64,000 nt of DNA from Calycina herbarum (taxonomy: Eukaryota > Ascomycota > Leotiomycetes > Helotiales > Pezizellaceae), in contig LLEY01000048.1 of assembly GCA_001414485.1 (NCBI GenBank), positions 310,001-374,000 on the forward strand. The letters run 5' to 3'. The notes under the pieces were generated by a model. The model searched no databases and was not told the DNA's origin. It saw only the letters and a list, made by a program, of their open reading frames with translations. The position numbers and the translations under genes are program-made. Shown one piece after another: positions 23,669-34,997 of this stretch (position 1 is the first letter of the stretch; the number at the start of each line of letters is the position of its first letter).

Positions 23669-23725
23669 ATGACAGCTTAGACAGCTTAGACAGCTTAGAC
23701 AGCTTAGAGAGCTTAGACAGCTTAG
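23669..23725. repeat. 9-bp tandem repeat (ACAGCTTAG)n
   Basis: Six near-perfect copies of the 9-bp unit ACAGCTTAG, one with AGAGCTTAG. It creates spurious frames on both strands. Confidence 0.9.
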
Positions 23726-23745
23726 GTGAGGCAATTTCCAGAGCC

Positions 23746-23809
23746 TTGCCTGCTCGCCTGCTTGCCTGCTTGCCTGCTTGCCTGCTTGCCTGCTTGCCTG
23801 CTTGCCTGG
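23746..23809. repeat. 8-bp tandem repeat (GCCTGCTT)n
   Basis: About eight copies of GCCTGCTT/GCCTGCTC in a row, ending in a G run. It lies 20 bp after the 9-bp repeat. Confidence 0.9.
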
Positions 23810-24363
23810 GGGGAAAGAAAGTGGGTGAAGTCTCTTCTGAGGCAAGAGACTCGATTGGCTCAAGAGTTCAATCTCTTTTTTGCAACCCCGCAAACCTTAT
23901 TAACTCTGTCCACTTTCGAAGACGGCTGTTGACCGAAGGGTGAGAGACGAGAGCACGGGAGGCGTAGAAGACGCTAAGAAGTTTGAACTGCCACGTGGTG
24001 CATCAATGCTTTGTTGACAGAATGTTGCGCAGAAAGGTTTCTTTGTTCGCGACAGAAGATTCAGGGTCGCATGTTTTGCCTTGGTGTTTACAAGTACGGT
24101 GCGCGTGTTGCCTCAGCCAGAGTCAAAATGCAAATGCAGGTGAGCGTCATGTCATGGCGACATGGCGATCGTTGTTGGGTTCCTTGGCATCACGCTTGAC
24201 CTAAAGGGGGGACGATTGTTTCCTTTCGGGTCCGAACGAGTGGTGGAAGGATCTCGATGGCAGCAAAATCCGCACTGACGACACCTAAATTGGGAGAAGC
24301 TGAAGCCCAGGATCTTCCGCCTTTCTGTCGTGGAACATTATACTCCTGCCGTCTCTGGGTGTA

Positions 24364-24440
24364 CTTTACTTGCAAAGTTCAGTCTTTACTTGCAAAGTTC
24401 AGTCTTTACTTGCAAAGTACTGTCTTTACTTGCAATGTAC
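24364..24440. repeat. 20-bp tandem repeat, about 3.8 copies
   Basis: The unit CTTTACTTGCAAAGTTCAGT is repeated nearly four times with a few substitutions in the last copies. It carries an internal CTTGCAAAG half-palindrome. Confidence 0.85.
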
Positions 24441-24788
24441 AGAGAGGGTAGCATCACCGTTGGGGCCGTCCATGCGTTCGCCAGTTCTTCCTCAGTCCCA
24501 GGTTACAAGTGTTTGACGGGGTATATCCAAGCACTGTTGGGCTCCAACTCGAGTCGAGTCCGGGCAATGTCCACCATCCAAAGCCAAGGGCTCGAGTAGC
24601 GGAGTGGCTCCTGGCTGGTTGGGAAGTTGATCAGCCTTCTCCGCCCATGATTCGTCCTTTCCTTCCACCGCCACCCAACCCTGTCCTGTCCTGCCCTGGA
24701 CGAGTACAAGTACTTGTGCTTTTATATGATGCATCAACCCCGCAAAACACCTCGCCGAGTCTTCCTCGCCCAGCACCACGGCATGGCA

Positions 24789-24822
24789 CAGACAGCCAGA
24801 CAGCCAGACAGCCAGACAGCTG
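24789..24822. repeat. 8-bp tandem repeat (CAGACAGC)n
   Basis: Four consecutive copies of CAGACAGC within the upstream region of the rhodopsin-permease gene. Confidence 0.8.
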
Positions 24823-25416
24823 CACTCTCCCTCTCTCACGCTCGCTCCCTGTCCCATCTTAAACATCCTCACCACCGTCCGTGAGGTGACTAGCCTTCCA
24901 ATCTTCCAATGCTGGTGAACATGCCGTATACCAATTAGCTGCCAGTCTAACTTGAACGGTCCGCCAGCCGATCCCTTGCCATCTTCTGAGTGGCCCCGTT
25001 GACTACAACTTTGCGATGTCCCCGCCAGTTTCTTCCTACACTATCCATCATCACTCAGCTCGCCGGTAAACTGACTAACTACTTCCTCCAAGTTCACTGT
25101 TCACCCCATCTCTCGCGAACCGAGGCCGGTCTCAGCTTTCCTCACAAACATATCCACCAACGAACACCCCAAGTTTGATCCAATTCCTGGTCACCCATAA
25201 CCATCTTCATATCCATCTCAACAATCGACCCGACCCGACCCACCATTTGGACCCTCTCCAACTTTTATTTCAGTCACAGCATTCAACGTACAGAGCAGAG
25301 ACTCATACGGCCCTGGGAAACGTCCAACATCACACCTAGATGGCCGCTGGATCTCATCAACAGCCATGACTTGATCTTGACGATCATCATCTCAGAGACT
25401 TCCATGTCATTACAAC

Positions 25417-28153
25417 ATGGAGACGAAGGAAATGCCATCACGCGGAGGCGCCGTCTTCGTCGTGACCACCGTCACATTCGCTCTGGCGACGGCTTTCGTC
25501 ATTGCGAGATTGATCAGTCGTTTTGTCATTCTGAAGACTCGAACGGCAGATGATTGGTGTATGATAGTGGCTTGGGTGAGTGAAGAATCACCAATCAACA
25601 AGAGAAACATGTCAACTAACATGTGCAAGTTTCTGGCTTTCGGATTATCCTTCTCTATCGATTATGGCACTGCGAAAGGGTTGGGACGTCGGGATGTAGA
25701 TATCCCACTCGACTGGCTCCCTTCCTTGAGGTGTGTCGAATATGCGTTTACCATTCTCTATGTAGCTTCCCCTTACCTCGCCACGGCAACCCTCTCTGAC
25801 ACTCTTGTAGAACCCGGCTCTGATGGCAACCAAAAACTCCATCTTGATATTCTACCTGCGAATGGCGAGGAATACTCAAAACCATATGAGACTCGCCTCA
25901 TACGTCACCTTGGCCGTTGTCAACATCGCGGGGGTCACATTATCCTTCTTGAACGCATTTCAATGCGATCCCGTCAGTGCCGCCTACGACATTCATCAAA
26001 CGGGAGCAAAGTGCATATCCATCGTAACTCTATACTTGTGTTCAGCCCCAGTCAATATCATTACAGATCTCGCGATTTTGGTTCTTCCAATTCCAGTACT
26101 AACTGGCATGCGACTACCTTCACGACAAAAAACAGTGCTAATATTTACCTTTGCACTGGGTGTTTTTGTAACCGTCGTGGATGTCGTTCGCATCTTCTAT
26201 CTCCAGCAGGCCTCCTCGGATCAACTTTCGACTCGAAATAGGCTGGGAACAACGGTGGACTTTGGCTGGTATGCGAGTACAGCATTTTTGTGGTCTGCTG
26301 TGGAAGTAAATGTTGGAATCATTTGCGCCTGTATTCCAACACTAAAACCCCTGATCAAACAAATCCTACCATCCATGATCAGAGACCCAAGCCGTACTGG
26401 TGTCTCCAAAAATGGATCATCAAACTCTCAGATGGATCAACCACACGATCGATTACCTAGCATTGGAGGAGAACATGAGCCAATTTCTCGACCCCCTGGT
26501 GCCCTTCCTCCCCACGAACAAGGTCGCGATCCAGAGACGGAGATGGATATGATGGACTTTTTAACAATCCCTCGAGGCATGGGGAACGATACTCACCCCC
26601 CAGGTGTCATGCCAGCCCGCACTGAACCCGCTCATACTTTGCAAACAAACGGAACCAGCAGCAATTCAGTATATTTTGGTTTCGTAAACATGAAAAGGCC
26701 AAAGAGTATGCTCAAAACTCAGGGGATGGAGTCTTTTAAATATTGCACCATGGTTATCATATTATTCTTCCTCTGGGGCTTCTCTTATGGCCTGTTGAAT
26801 ATTTTAAACAACCAGATCTCAAACATCGCAAAGCAAAGCACTGAACAGCTTTTAGGGCTTACAACGGCATACTTTGGAGCATACTTCTTTGGGGCCATGA
26901 CTGTTGGCCAATACACTCTTCGACATGGCGGATTCAAGGTGACCTTTATCGTTGGCTTATGCATTTACGGAACGGGGACATTGTGTTTCTGGCCCTCGGC
27001 AGTTTTGCTTTCCTATCCTGGATTCATCGTGTCGAACTTTGTCGTTGCCTTTGGACTTTCCGTTCTCGAGACCGCTGCAAATCCATTCATCGCACTCTGC
27101 GGACCAACCTCTTCAGCAGAATTCAGGCTTTTGATGGCTCAAGGGGTTCAAGCAGTGGGAAGTATTCTCAGTCAGTTGTTGGCAGAAAAGGTTCTTTTCC
27201 AAGACCTACAGAACGCCCCTAGCTTGATTGATGTTCAGTGGGCTTATCTTGCGGTTGCCCTATTTACCGTCGTCCTCGCCCTATTCTTTTACTACATGCC
27301 TCTACCGGAGGCCACCGATGCGGATCTTCAGATTCAAGCCGAAAATCTAGGAGTAGATCATAAGGAGACTGTCTTTTCGCCCAAACTTCGACTCATATAC
27401 GTCACCCTCGGACTTGCCGTTTTTGCTCAATTCACATATGTCGCTGCACAAGAAAGCATGTCAGTCTGGATTAGCAGCGTACTCAAGACAATCCAGGGTT
27501 CTGGCAGTAGCACTCTTACAATCGACAATTACATACTCGTCGGCCACGCCGCATTCGCAATCGGTCGGTTCCTCTTTGGTGGACTCTGTCTAGTCATCCA
27601 ACCACGCATCCTCCTCCTCATCATCTTCACCGGCTGTCTAATATTCTCCACCCTCACCATGGCTCTCAAACTCTCCATCAACGGCATCGCAGGCCCGGCA
27701 ATAATGTTCTTCTTCTTCGAAGGTCCCGTCTTCCCCATGATCTACGCCATGGGCCTCCGCGGCCTCGGAAAATGGACAAAGATCGGCGCCGCTGCCCTCG
27801 CTGCTGCTGCGAGTGGCGGGGGTATCTTCCCCTTTGTTATGTTTGGTGTGCAGAAGGTTCATCATCATAGTGTGCAGTATTCGTACTGTGTCATTATTGC
27901 CCTGTTCGCCTTTGGCATGCTCTTCCCTTTTTATCTTAATCTTGTGCCGAAGGCGAGGAAATTGATGGATCCTACTTATTATTTACCTGTTGGACCGCCT
28001 GTCAAACGATTTAGTCGCCGCTTGAGTGTGAAGATTGGACAATTTCGTGGGGGCTCGGGAAATGGAAAGGGGAGTCCCGGTCTCCCTACCTTTGAACATC
28101 GGGAAGGAAGGTCGCAAAGTTGGGAGATGGATGGTGAGGTTGGGAAGAGTTGA
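25417..28153 (+). CDS. Fusion of a PTH11-like rhodopsin domain and a FucP-type MFS sugar permease
   Basis: Three exons (25417-25575, 25630-25761, 25811-28153) close in frame to 877 aa. Residues about 10-284 form a fungal rhodopsin-type 7-TM domain (as in PTH11-like receptors). They include DDWCMIVAW, YGTAKGLG, the junction LYNPAL, KNSILIFYLRM, the FQCDP loop and CIPTLKPLI. A hydrophilic linker (about 285-402) has no stop. Residues about 403-815 are a 12-TM major facilitator of the fucose/glucose-galactose permease type: FFLWGFSYGLLNILNNQI, AYFGAYFFG, RHGGF, LETAANPFI and GPVFPMIYAMGLRGLG. A basic tail follows. About 19 membrane helices are expected at the plasma membrane. The layout suggests a sugar sensor-transporter, but activity is untested. 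An internal ATG at about 26,691 could start a permease-only product. Confidence 0.9.
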
Positions 28154-28957
28154 TCTTTTTTATTGGTGGACTTCGTCTCCTTCATCGGTATACAGTCCGC
28201 TGCTTATCTTGTTTTATCTTGCGATTTAGCGGCATTTTATTTCCGCATCTATTCGCGATGGCGTTTGATGTTTGATGGGATCGTCATTTTTTTTATGATT
28301 GGATGTCCCTTTTTGTTGCCTCTCTTATTTTCCTATTTTGGACGTTCTGTCATATATATAGGCGTTCATATAATTGTTATATATGGGGGTTTTTGGTTGG
28401 TCTGGTTCCCACTAGGTTGGTTGGTTCTTCCAAAAAATAGGAATGACAAAAGGATGGGAAAATGGGAGGGTAATTGTAAGATACCCCTTGGGACTTTTTG
28501 CATCTTTTTTTCTCTGGATGTGGATGGGGATTTTTGAGTGACTTAGGTTGGTGTCGTATCTATATATTAAATAGATATATAGATCTATCAAAAATCATTT
28601 CACCACTTACGAAGTACTGGACCACGTTTTGACTTACGACCCAACTCCAGCGGGGGTTGTGGAAATCCCGTCCGTCTCTTGGGCTCCAGTTTGAAACTGT
28701 CCCAAGTAAGTTTTGTCTAGGAGAATGAGTATGAATGATTGATTATCCGATCTAGTTCTCCGGAGTAAGAGTAGAAAGAACACTTTCTTTTGATTTTTTT
28801 TTTCATTGCGAAGTCTGGGGTCGTGGTGATCCTGTTAATCTTACCCCTGGGGGATGGCAAGGATAGTCATGGACTACTACTACCCTACCTAACCAGGCCT
28901 TGGAAGGTGTATCCCCAAAGCTAAAAATGCCAACCAAATCTAAAACAGGGAAAATTC
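28154..28957. other. 3' region of the rhodopsin-permease gene
   Basis: T-rich sequence with TATATA runs at 28,350-28,385 and a small AT palindrome near 28,560-28,585. No gene is supported; a short plus-strand frame at 28163-28537 is hydrophobic but looks like UTR. Confidence 0.5.
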
Positions 28958-30430
28958 GCGATGTGCAACAAAATTTGGTTGGGGGAGCACTCTAGATTCG
29001 GGTAGAGTATATTTTAAGCTAGGAGTCCCGGGACGCTAAGCGTTTTTGCGATGTGCGACATAGCTGGTTAGGAGAGCACTCTAGAGATGGGTAGGACATT
29101 TTAGAAAGATATTATTACTAAAATATAACAATTCAGCTAGCAGTCCCGGGACGCTAAACGTTTTTGCGATGTGCAACATAGCTGGGTAGGAGGCTTCTAG
29201 ATGTGGGTAGAGTGTTTTAAGCTAAGAGTCCCGGAACACTAACCCTTCTTGCGATATGCAACAAAGCTGAGGAGAAGACTTCTAGATCTCCGGATTTTGG
29301 AGTTTACATTATCTACGGCCCCTTTGCGATGTGCAACAAGGGAATATATATAAGGAGAGAGGATGGTGTGGTTTGAGAGGGCGTCGCTATGGCCAACTTG
29401 CGATGTGCAACGAAGCTGGGTAGAAGACTTCTAGATTTACAAGTATACATCCAGCTTGCGACATGGACAGATGGCTTCTAGATCTTTTTTTTGGAAATTG
29501 CTGAAGCTGAATTCTCTATTGGCCGTCCAACAATTCTACTAATGTAAGAAATTAGACGCTGCGACATGTTCTTGCGATGTGCAACACAGCTGGATTGAAG
29601 GCTTCTAGATTTTTTGTTAGACTTGAAACTTGCTGAACCTGAATTCTCCATCATCAACGACTCTGCTAAAGGGGAATTTTAGACTCCCGTCTGCGGTCCT
29701 CTGCTTGCGATGTGCAACAAACGCAGGTAAAATATTATAAACTTACTAGTCTAATTCCTTTTCCAGCTTAATTATGAATCTTGTTTGTGATAACGGGTTA
29801 TAGTAAAATTATTGCGATGTGTGCAACAAAAAGAAACTCGTCCAGATGGAAGACTCTAGATTTCTGGATTTTTGATTCGACATAGGAGCCCCAGCCTGCG
29901 ATGTGTAACAAGAAAACCACCTACCTATATAGAACTATCTGGATTCAAATCTCGTCATCCGTTTGATTCGCGATGTCTACAACAACTCTCTTCCTAGCTG
30001 AAATAGTGACACGTTGAGTATAGATTTCGAGCTTGAACTGAATCTGCATTCCTGTCTAGCTAGTCTGGATAGCGTTCCATGTCCACAGGTTTCGAGCTTG
30101 GGATTCTTCTTTGCGATGTGCAACAATTCTATTTCTAGCTGAAATAGTGATGCGTCATTTTGAGCTTGCACTGAGCTTGCACTCTTGCGATGTGCTACTT
30201 TAGATAGCGTTCCATGTTTATGGGATTTCAAGTTTAAAATGCCTCTTTGCGATGTGCAACAATTCAACTGGAAAGAGAGATTTCCGAGTCTAGATCTTGC
30301 TCTTTTATTTAGCGCATTGCTGGGCTTGAACTTGCCCCCTTGCGATGTGCAACAAATTCCTTTATAGCCAAGTTTAGTTTGAACATGAACTTGGTTAGAC
30401 TGTGTGTACCTTGGTCTGCGATGTGCAACA
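28958..30430 (+). repeat. Array of 17 spaced copies of a TTGCGATGTGCAACAA motif
   Basis: Cores of GCGATGTGCAACA or close variants begin at 28958, 29048, 29166, 29251, 29326, 29400, 29458, 29574, 29707, 29814, 29898, 29970, 30113, 30187, 30249, 30342 and 30418. All are on the same strand, with start-to-start spacing of 58-143 bp (mean about 91). Each full copy carries a TTGC-N5-GCAA dyad. In the first half a second motif, CTTCTAGAT or CACTCTAGAT, recurs 15-35 bp after the core. The first four units also share GAGTCCCGGGACGCTAA. Spacers elsewhere have drifted far more than the core. No coding frame spans the array. It lies between the rhodopsin-permease gene and the RCR-like gene. Confidence 0.85.
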
Positions 30431-31387
30431 ATTCAAGCTGAGTCTGACCTTTACATTTTGGCTGCCAGCGCCTTATTTAGCTTCTGTCGTGTTCACTAAT
30501 AATGTCAAGTATTTGAGTTTGGGTCAGCGGTGGGTTGGATGGAGTCATTGGGTGTCAGATTACGAAGCTAAGTGATTAGAGCTTACTCTACGAATTGTTA
30601 GGCATCTACGAATGAAGTTGAGTTGAGAACTTTGTTCTTTATTGTGAAAAGGATGGCATTTTATCTCTTAAAGACTTCTCTCTCGTTGCTCGGATCAATT
30701 CTGTGCAATGCAGCGTGAAAATAATACTTGTATCAGCTGTCGTGACCACGGTTCGCGTTTGATGATGATGACATGTGTGATCGGAAGAAAGCTTGCGAAC
30801 AGCATTGGCAAATGGGCGAAGTCGTGTTTTAGAGTCTGGGCAGTGGTTGATCCTTGTATTTTCTTATCTAGGCACACCGTACCATTCATGACCTCACTGT
30901 TTCCCTCTTCTATGACTGGCTGAAGAGTAGATGAGGGTGTGATTCGGGTAAGAAGGCGAAGGAAGGTAGTATTATTCCCGGTACTCTGATGCCGGAAGGC
31001 TGGTGTGGCGTTGAAAAGAGGGCGTGGGGATTGGCAGATGGGGCTTTGCTGCCAGGGTCAAGAGGCGTTTGACAGATAAAGAGGTGACCATTTCCCCGCG
31101 TGTTGGAATCCATCTACAGTATTATTTGATTCAAATTATTTTTGATTGCGAGTTGAAGAAACCAAGGAACAACGCATCAACATACGAACGAACGAAACGA
31201 CTTTACCTAGCTTGTGAAAGAGCTATTACATCATCGACCTAGCTTAGCCTTTAAGGTTAGATATCGAGCTAAGAGCTTGGATTCTCAAAGGGTCCGCGAC
31301 CTTTTCCCCAAACTCATTTCCTTTCCTCCATCGCATCGCAAAATCACCTCGCGATACGAGAGAAACAACAAAACAACATCTATCAAA
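30431..31387. other. Intergenic region upstream of the RCR-like gene
   Basis: After the motif array no further copies are seen. Short frames carry no domain. The last 100 bp are the A-rich 5' leader before ATG 31388. Confidence 0.5.
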
Positions 31388-31881
31388 ATGTCACAAATAC
31401 TCCCCAGAGCATCGACTTGCTATCGCTACAGAAATGGGTTCGTCCTCTCCCTCTCCCTTTCCCCCTCCTTCACCCCTCTCCCAAAACCCGAAACTAATCC
31501 TGCTTCCCAAACAGATACAGATACACCTACCAATGCTCAGCCTGGCAACGTTTCGGCCGCTGGATCGTAGCCGCCGTCCTCATCGTCCTCGCCCTCCTAA
31601 TCATGGTCACCTTCCTCATCGTCTCCCGCAAACGCAAGCGCGCGCGCATGCTCAGCAACCCCACCCAAGCTCCTCTACCCTATGGGCAAGGACAAAACCA
31701 GAGTGGCGGTGGTTATGCGGCGCCTGGTCAGGGTTATCAACAACAATCGTATGGACAGAATGGAAGTTACGGACAGCAGTATGCACCTCCGCCGGGAGCT
31801 CCACCGAATTATGGCGGGAATGAGGGCTATTATGGACAACAGGCCGGTGTTGCCCAGCCAAATAATGCGTATGTGAAGTGA
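31388..31881 (+). CDS. RCR-like single-pass membrane protein with PPxY motif
   Basis: Exons 31388-31437 and 31515-31881 join through a GTTCGT...AAACAG intron and give 138 aa. A Tyr/Arg-rich short lumenal part (CYRYRNGYRYTYQ) precedes one membrane helix (WIVAAVLIVLALLIMVTFLIV, about residues 36-56). A basic stop-transfer RKRKRAR and a Gly/Gln/Tyr-rich cytosolic tail ending in NAYVK follow. The tail contains PPNY, a PPxY site that binds WW domains of Rsp5-type ubiquitin ligases. This layout matches fungal RCR-type proteins (yeast Rcr1/Rcr2), which adapt transporters and cell-wall enzymes for ubiquitin-dependent sorting. The assignment rests on architecture, not close identity. Confidence 0.75.
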
Positions 31882-33993
31882 GGGGTGAAGAGGGGATGAG
31901 GGCGGTGCATGGGATATGTGAATGTGAATGTAATGATGGTATTGGGTTTATGGGGGCGTGCATGGTTCATTGAATACACACTTTTTTTCCTGCATTGAAT
32001 TATGGTTCCTCGAATTTTCTACGAGTACTTCTTTTCTGGCTTAGCCCGGGGTTTGCTGGCTTGCTCGTAATGCCCTACGTCTAGTATGATGATGTATAGT
32101 TTACTTACTTGACGATAGGCAAACTAATTTCTTTGTTTAGCTTACTCGATATTTAGTAGCTTACCCGCAATTCTCTTTTTGGCCCCCAACATTTGTTGGC
32201 TTACTAGATAACTGCTGGCTTACTCGGAATATTTTTGCCCCCAAATATGGGCTTGACCTACTCGCTATTTAGTTAGCTTACTGGTAAGTTCAAGTCCCAC
32301 AGAAGCTCGTGCATAGTTCTCAATTAGAGCTTGGAAAATCACTCGACTAGTACTCCGACGATCAACTTTGAAGTCTTGAAATCTAATAGGTTTCATGGCG
32401 TCTGGTTTCACACTGCTTCCTTTTGGCGGGGAGGAGGACCCCGTCACCTTCTCTTGTTTCCAAAAACACTGCCTTTTTTTAACAGCCTTGGGGAGCTGAA
32501 TAGCTCACCATTTTCTGAGGTAGCACTTCATCCATTCTATGCCATATCTTGAGGAGCTTTTATAATTCTTGTTATGTGTTGTGGAATACAATCGCGTTTT
32601 CACCAACATCGCAGGGAATAAGGATTTGCCTTCCCTTCTTCTGTCTCGCTACTCAAGGTGGAGACCCAGTGGGGTCGTTGCAAGTACTCTGTAGGTACCT
32701 TGGGGAAGGGGCGACTTTGAGTCCCGGGGTGGAGAGATGTTGGGGACGAAGTCAGGGAAAGAACGGCCTTGACCTCGACCTCTTGATACCCTTGGCAGCT
32801 GCTGCCAATAGAAAAAAAAGCAAAAATCAGAAACATCAACCCCCAATGAACTTCACAGATGCCTTCCGCAGTTTCCCCATATCTTCACCCTTTCTCACAA
32901 ACCTAAAAGTCTACATAATAACAAATAAGCAGGTCTTCGTTGTAATATACCTTCCGCAGGTTGAGCACCGGAGCATGGACACATTTTCCCAACTCCATCC
33001 ACGCAACAACATCTCCCTGAGAGGTTGAGCGCACGAACACAGGACCTGAGACACGAGACATTACTCGATCTCTACTCTGGTTCGACCCCAAAGGCAAACA
33101 CTTGGTCACGCCAATTGGGAAACCATGAATTATTGAACGTTCAATTCAGAAATCTATCCTCGAGTTCGTTCCCCGTCCATGTCCTGTACTGGAAGCTTGA
33201 GTGTCAAGAAAATCCAGCCATTAACTGGGAAGTAGTAGACGCCCTGTGCGTTGAACCTTTTTGCCTTTTGATTTTTGGAGTTTCATTTGCGAGTTAGGGA
33301 GCAGAAGGATTTTAGATTTAGCGAATGTTGGTTTTTCCCCCTCTAGAATTTAGCACCAGCGCGGTTCGGTTTTGAAGCACTTCCCGTTTTACAATTGCAC
33401 TGTAAGAATGAATACTGGCTTTTAGAACTTGGAGAGCAGAGTACTCAAGACAATTGTTCTACTGTTACGTGCCAGGAAAAAACAAACTGCTCCCCAATTT
33501 CTACTGTTTCTCCATATCCTCAGATCCCCATATCCCCATATCCCCATATCCCCACCAATTTCCCCCAGCTCTTCATGACCACAAATAAGCAGTTTAGTGT
33601 CACAATACGTTGAGCCTGATGGAATCCATTGTGCTCCGCAGGCCATCCCTACCATTTCCAGATTTGACGAAGAAGAAGTAGGTGCCCTGAGCGTTGAACC
33701 TTTTGCTGATGAGTTTTTTTGGGTTTTCTTGTATAAGGGCTTGGGATTGAAACAGGGGGTTTCCTCTCTTGTTGTTGAATTTCGAGTGGTGTTGGAGGTT
33801 AACCGAAGTTATCCAACCCTCAGAATGGATGTCCATTCTGAGGGTTGGATATTAATTTCTATCATCCGTGCCTATCGATCACCTTTTTGTTCAGAAAATA
33901 TACTGGAGAGGGAAAGGTCCTGTTTGAAAACATATCAATCGTTCTTTTAGAAGCATTTGCGCTAACTTCTCACCGGGTATCGTGCTGAAAACA
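31882..33993. other. Repeat-rich intergenic region, no supported gene
   Basis: About 32.1-32.3 kb holds diverged copies of GCTTACTCGATATTTAGTAG. Segments around 32,920-33,280 and 33,580-33,730 share ACAAATAAGCAG and GCCCTG(T/A)GCGTTGAACCTTTT, so part of the block is an old duplication. A TCCCCATA tandem run lies at 33,525-33,556. No gene is supported. Confidence 0.55.
33811..33850. repeat. 40-bp near-perfect palindrome
   Basis: Two 19-bp arms, ATCCAACCCTCAGAATGGA and its exact reverse complement, are separated by TG. It lies 140 bp from the hAT transposase fragment and may be a transposon end or a small element. Confidence 0.85.
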
Positions 33994-34227
33994 CTACCGT
34001 AGAACGTTAGAACGCGATTTTTCAGCTGTGTTTGTAACTAATTTGGCGGAGGACCAGAGGCGCTCTACTGAGGCACCAGTACAAGGGATGGAAAGGACGT
34101 CCATAGCCATCCTAAAAAGGTTTGGATGCAAACTTAAATGAGAGGGAATAGTCAGGCTTTTCTCGCACCCCAAACGCCCTATATAGAGGAAATAATCATT
34201 ACTAGCTGCAAACTTGAAAAAGTGCAA
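33994..34227 (-). pseudogene. hAT-family transposase fragment (C-terminal dimerisation domain)
   Basis: This reverse-strand frame encodes HPNLFRMAMDVLSIPCTGASVERLWSSA followed by RSNVL. That is the hAT dimerisation signature (A.D.LSIP..SASVERLFS). Only about 75 residues remain; the DNA-binding and catalytic parts are absent on either side, and the frame has no proper start. It is an inactive relic. Confidence 0.8.
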
Positions 34228-34997
34228 ATTGGTTATCTCAGTTACAGACGCTTTATTAATTGGCCCTTTCTTTTCTCCCTGCTAGCCTCCCCACCCACCC
34301 CAGAATTGACCAATCACAGCGCCGGATCCGAAAAGGGACTAGAATAAATATTTGGGATTTGGTACAGGGGTTAGGGTGCATCTAAGCCTAATTGGGGATA
34401 GGGCGGTGGGAGGAGGGGGGCCTAAGGTTTAATATACGCGATTCAACTCTTGGAACCAAATCTTAAATCTTTATGGAAGGGTCGAGAGCTGAGATAACAA
34501 ATTGGACAAGGGAATTAAAAAATATATACTAAACTGAGGAGAAAAGACACAGGTGCTCTCACTATGTAGGTAAGAAAGAGGTAGTAATTTGTGTTGTGAT
34601 TTTGTTTTGCTGAGAGTTCACTAAAAGACCTGCTTTCCACACCTCCAACGAAAATAGTGATTCTCAAAAAATAGTAGACCTCGCCAGCAGAGTAAGTGAT
34701 TTCCCCCCCAATGTCTTCTTCCGTTCCCCCCCTCCCCCCGAGCCTATCCAATATGAAGGTTTTGAAACCCAATCTTATCGCTTAAAATTGCCTAGGATAA
34801 TCAAAAATGAAAACTCGAGTGAACAAGGCACAGACGACCCAAAAAAATCCGTACGGCCACCAAAATCCTCTTCACGTATCAAGATGTGTTCAGGCTTGCC
34901 ACCAAATTCCGTGTTAGGCATTACGTTGTAGTCTTGCGCGTTGTAGTATTGCGATCCGACTTTCAAGTCCGTTGAGCTTCGGCGAGGTGCTTCAGGT
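34228..34997. other. Intergenic region, no supported gene
   Basis: It contains C/G runs at 34,405-34,420 and 34,725-34,740. From 34,775 a reverse-strand frame continues beside the end of the next gene (see that entry). Confidence 0.45.

Larger units (their letters stand above)
22290..25416. other. 3.1-kb divergent upstream region with several minisatellites
   Basis: This long non-coding space separates the RXT3 and rhodopsin-permease starts. It is pyrimidine-rich near both genes, with a TCTCTG run at 22,510-22,540 and several tandem repeats listed separately. Its open frames are translations of those repeats (for example runs of Leu-Ala-Cys or Leu-Asp-Ser) and are not believed. The size suggests complex control or long 5' leaders. 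Confidence 0.6.

Noticed and set aside
23662..23943. Leu/Asp/Ser and Cys/Leu/Ala repeat proteins on either strand
   Set aside because: They are translations of the 9-bp and 8-bp tandem repeats and lack ATG context or any domain.
26691..28153. Separate sugar permease gene starting at the internal ATG
   Set aside because: The frame upstream is open and joins the rhodopsin domain without a stop. A separate start remains possible as an alternative but is not needed.
28958..30430. CRISPR array
   Set aside because: The repeats are short, variable and unevenly spaced (45-130 bp gaps), the spacers share a second motif, and the host is a fungus with no Cas genes here.
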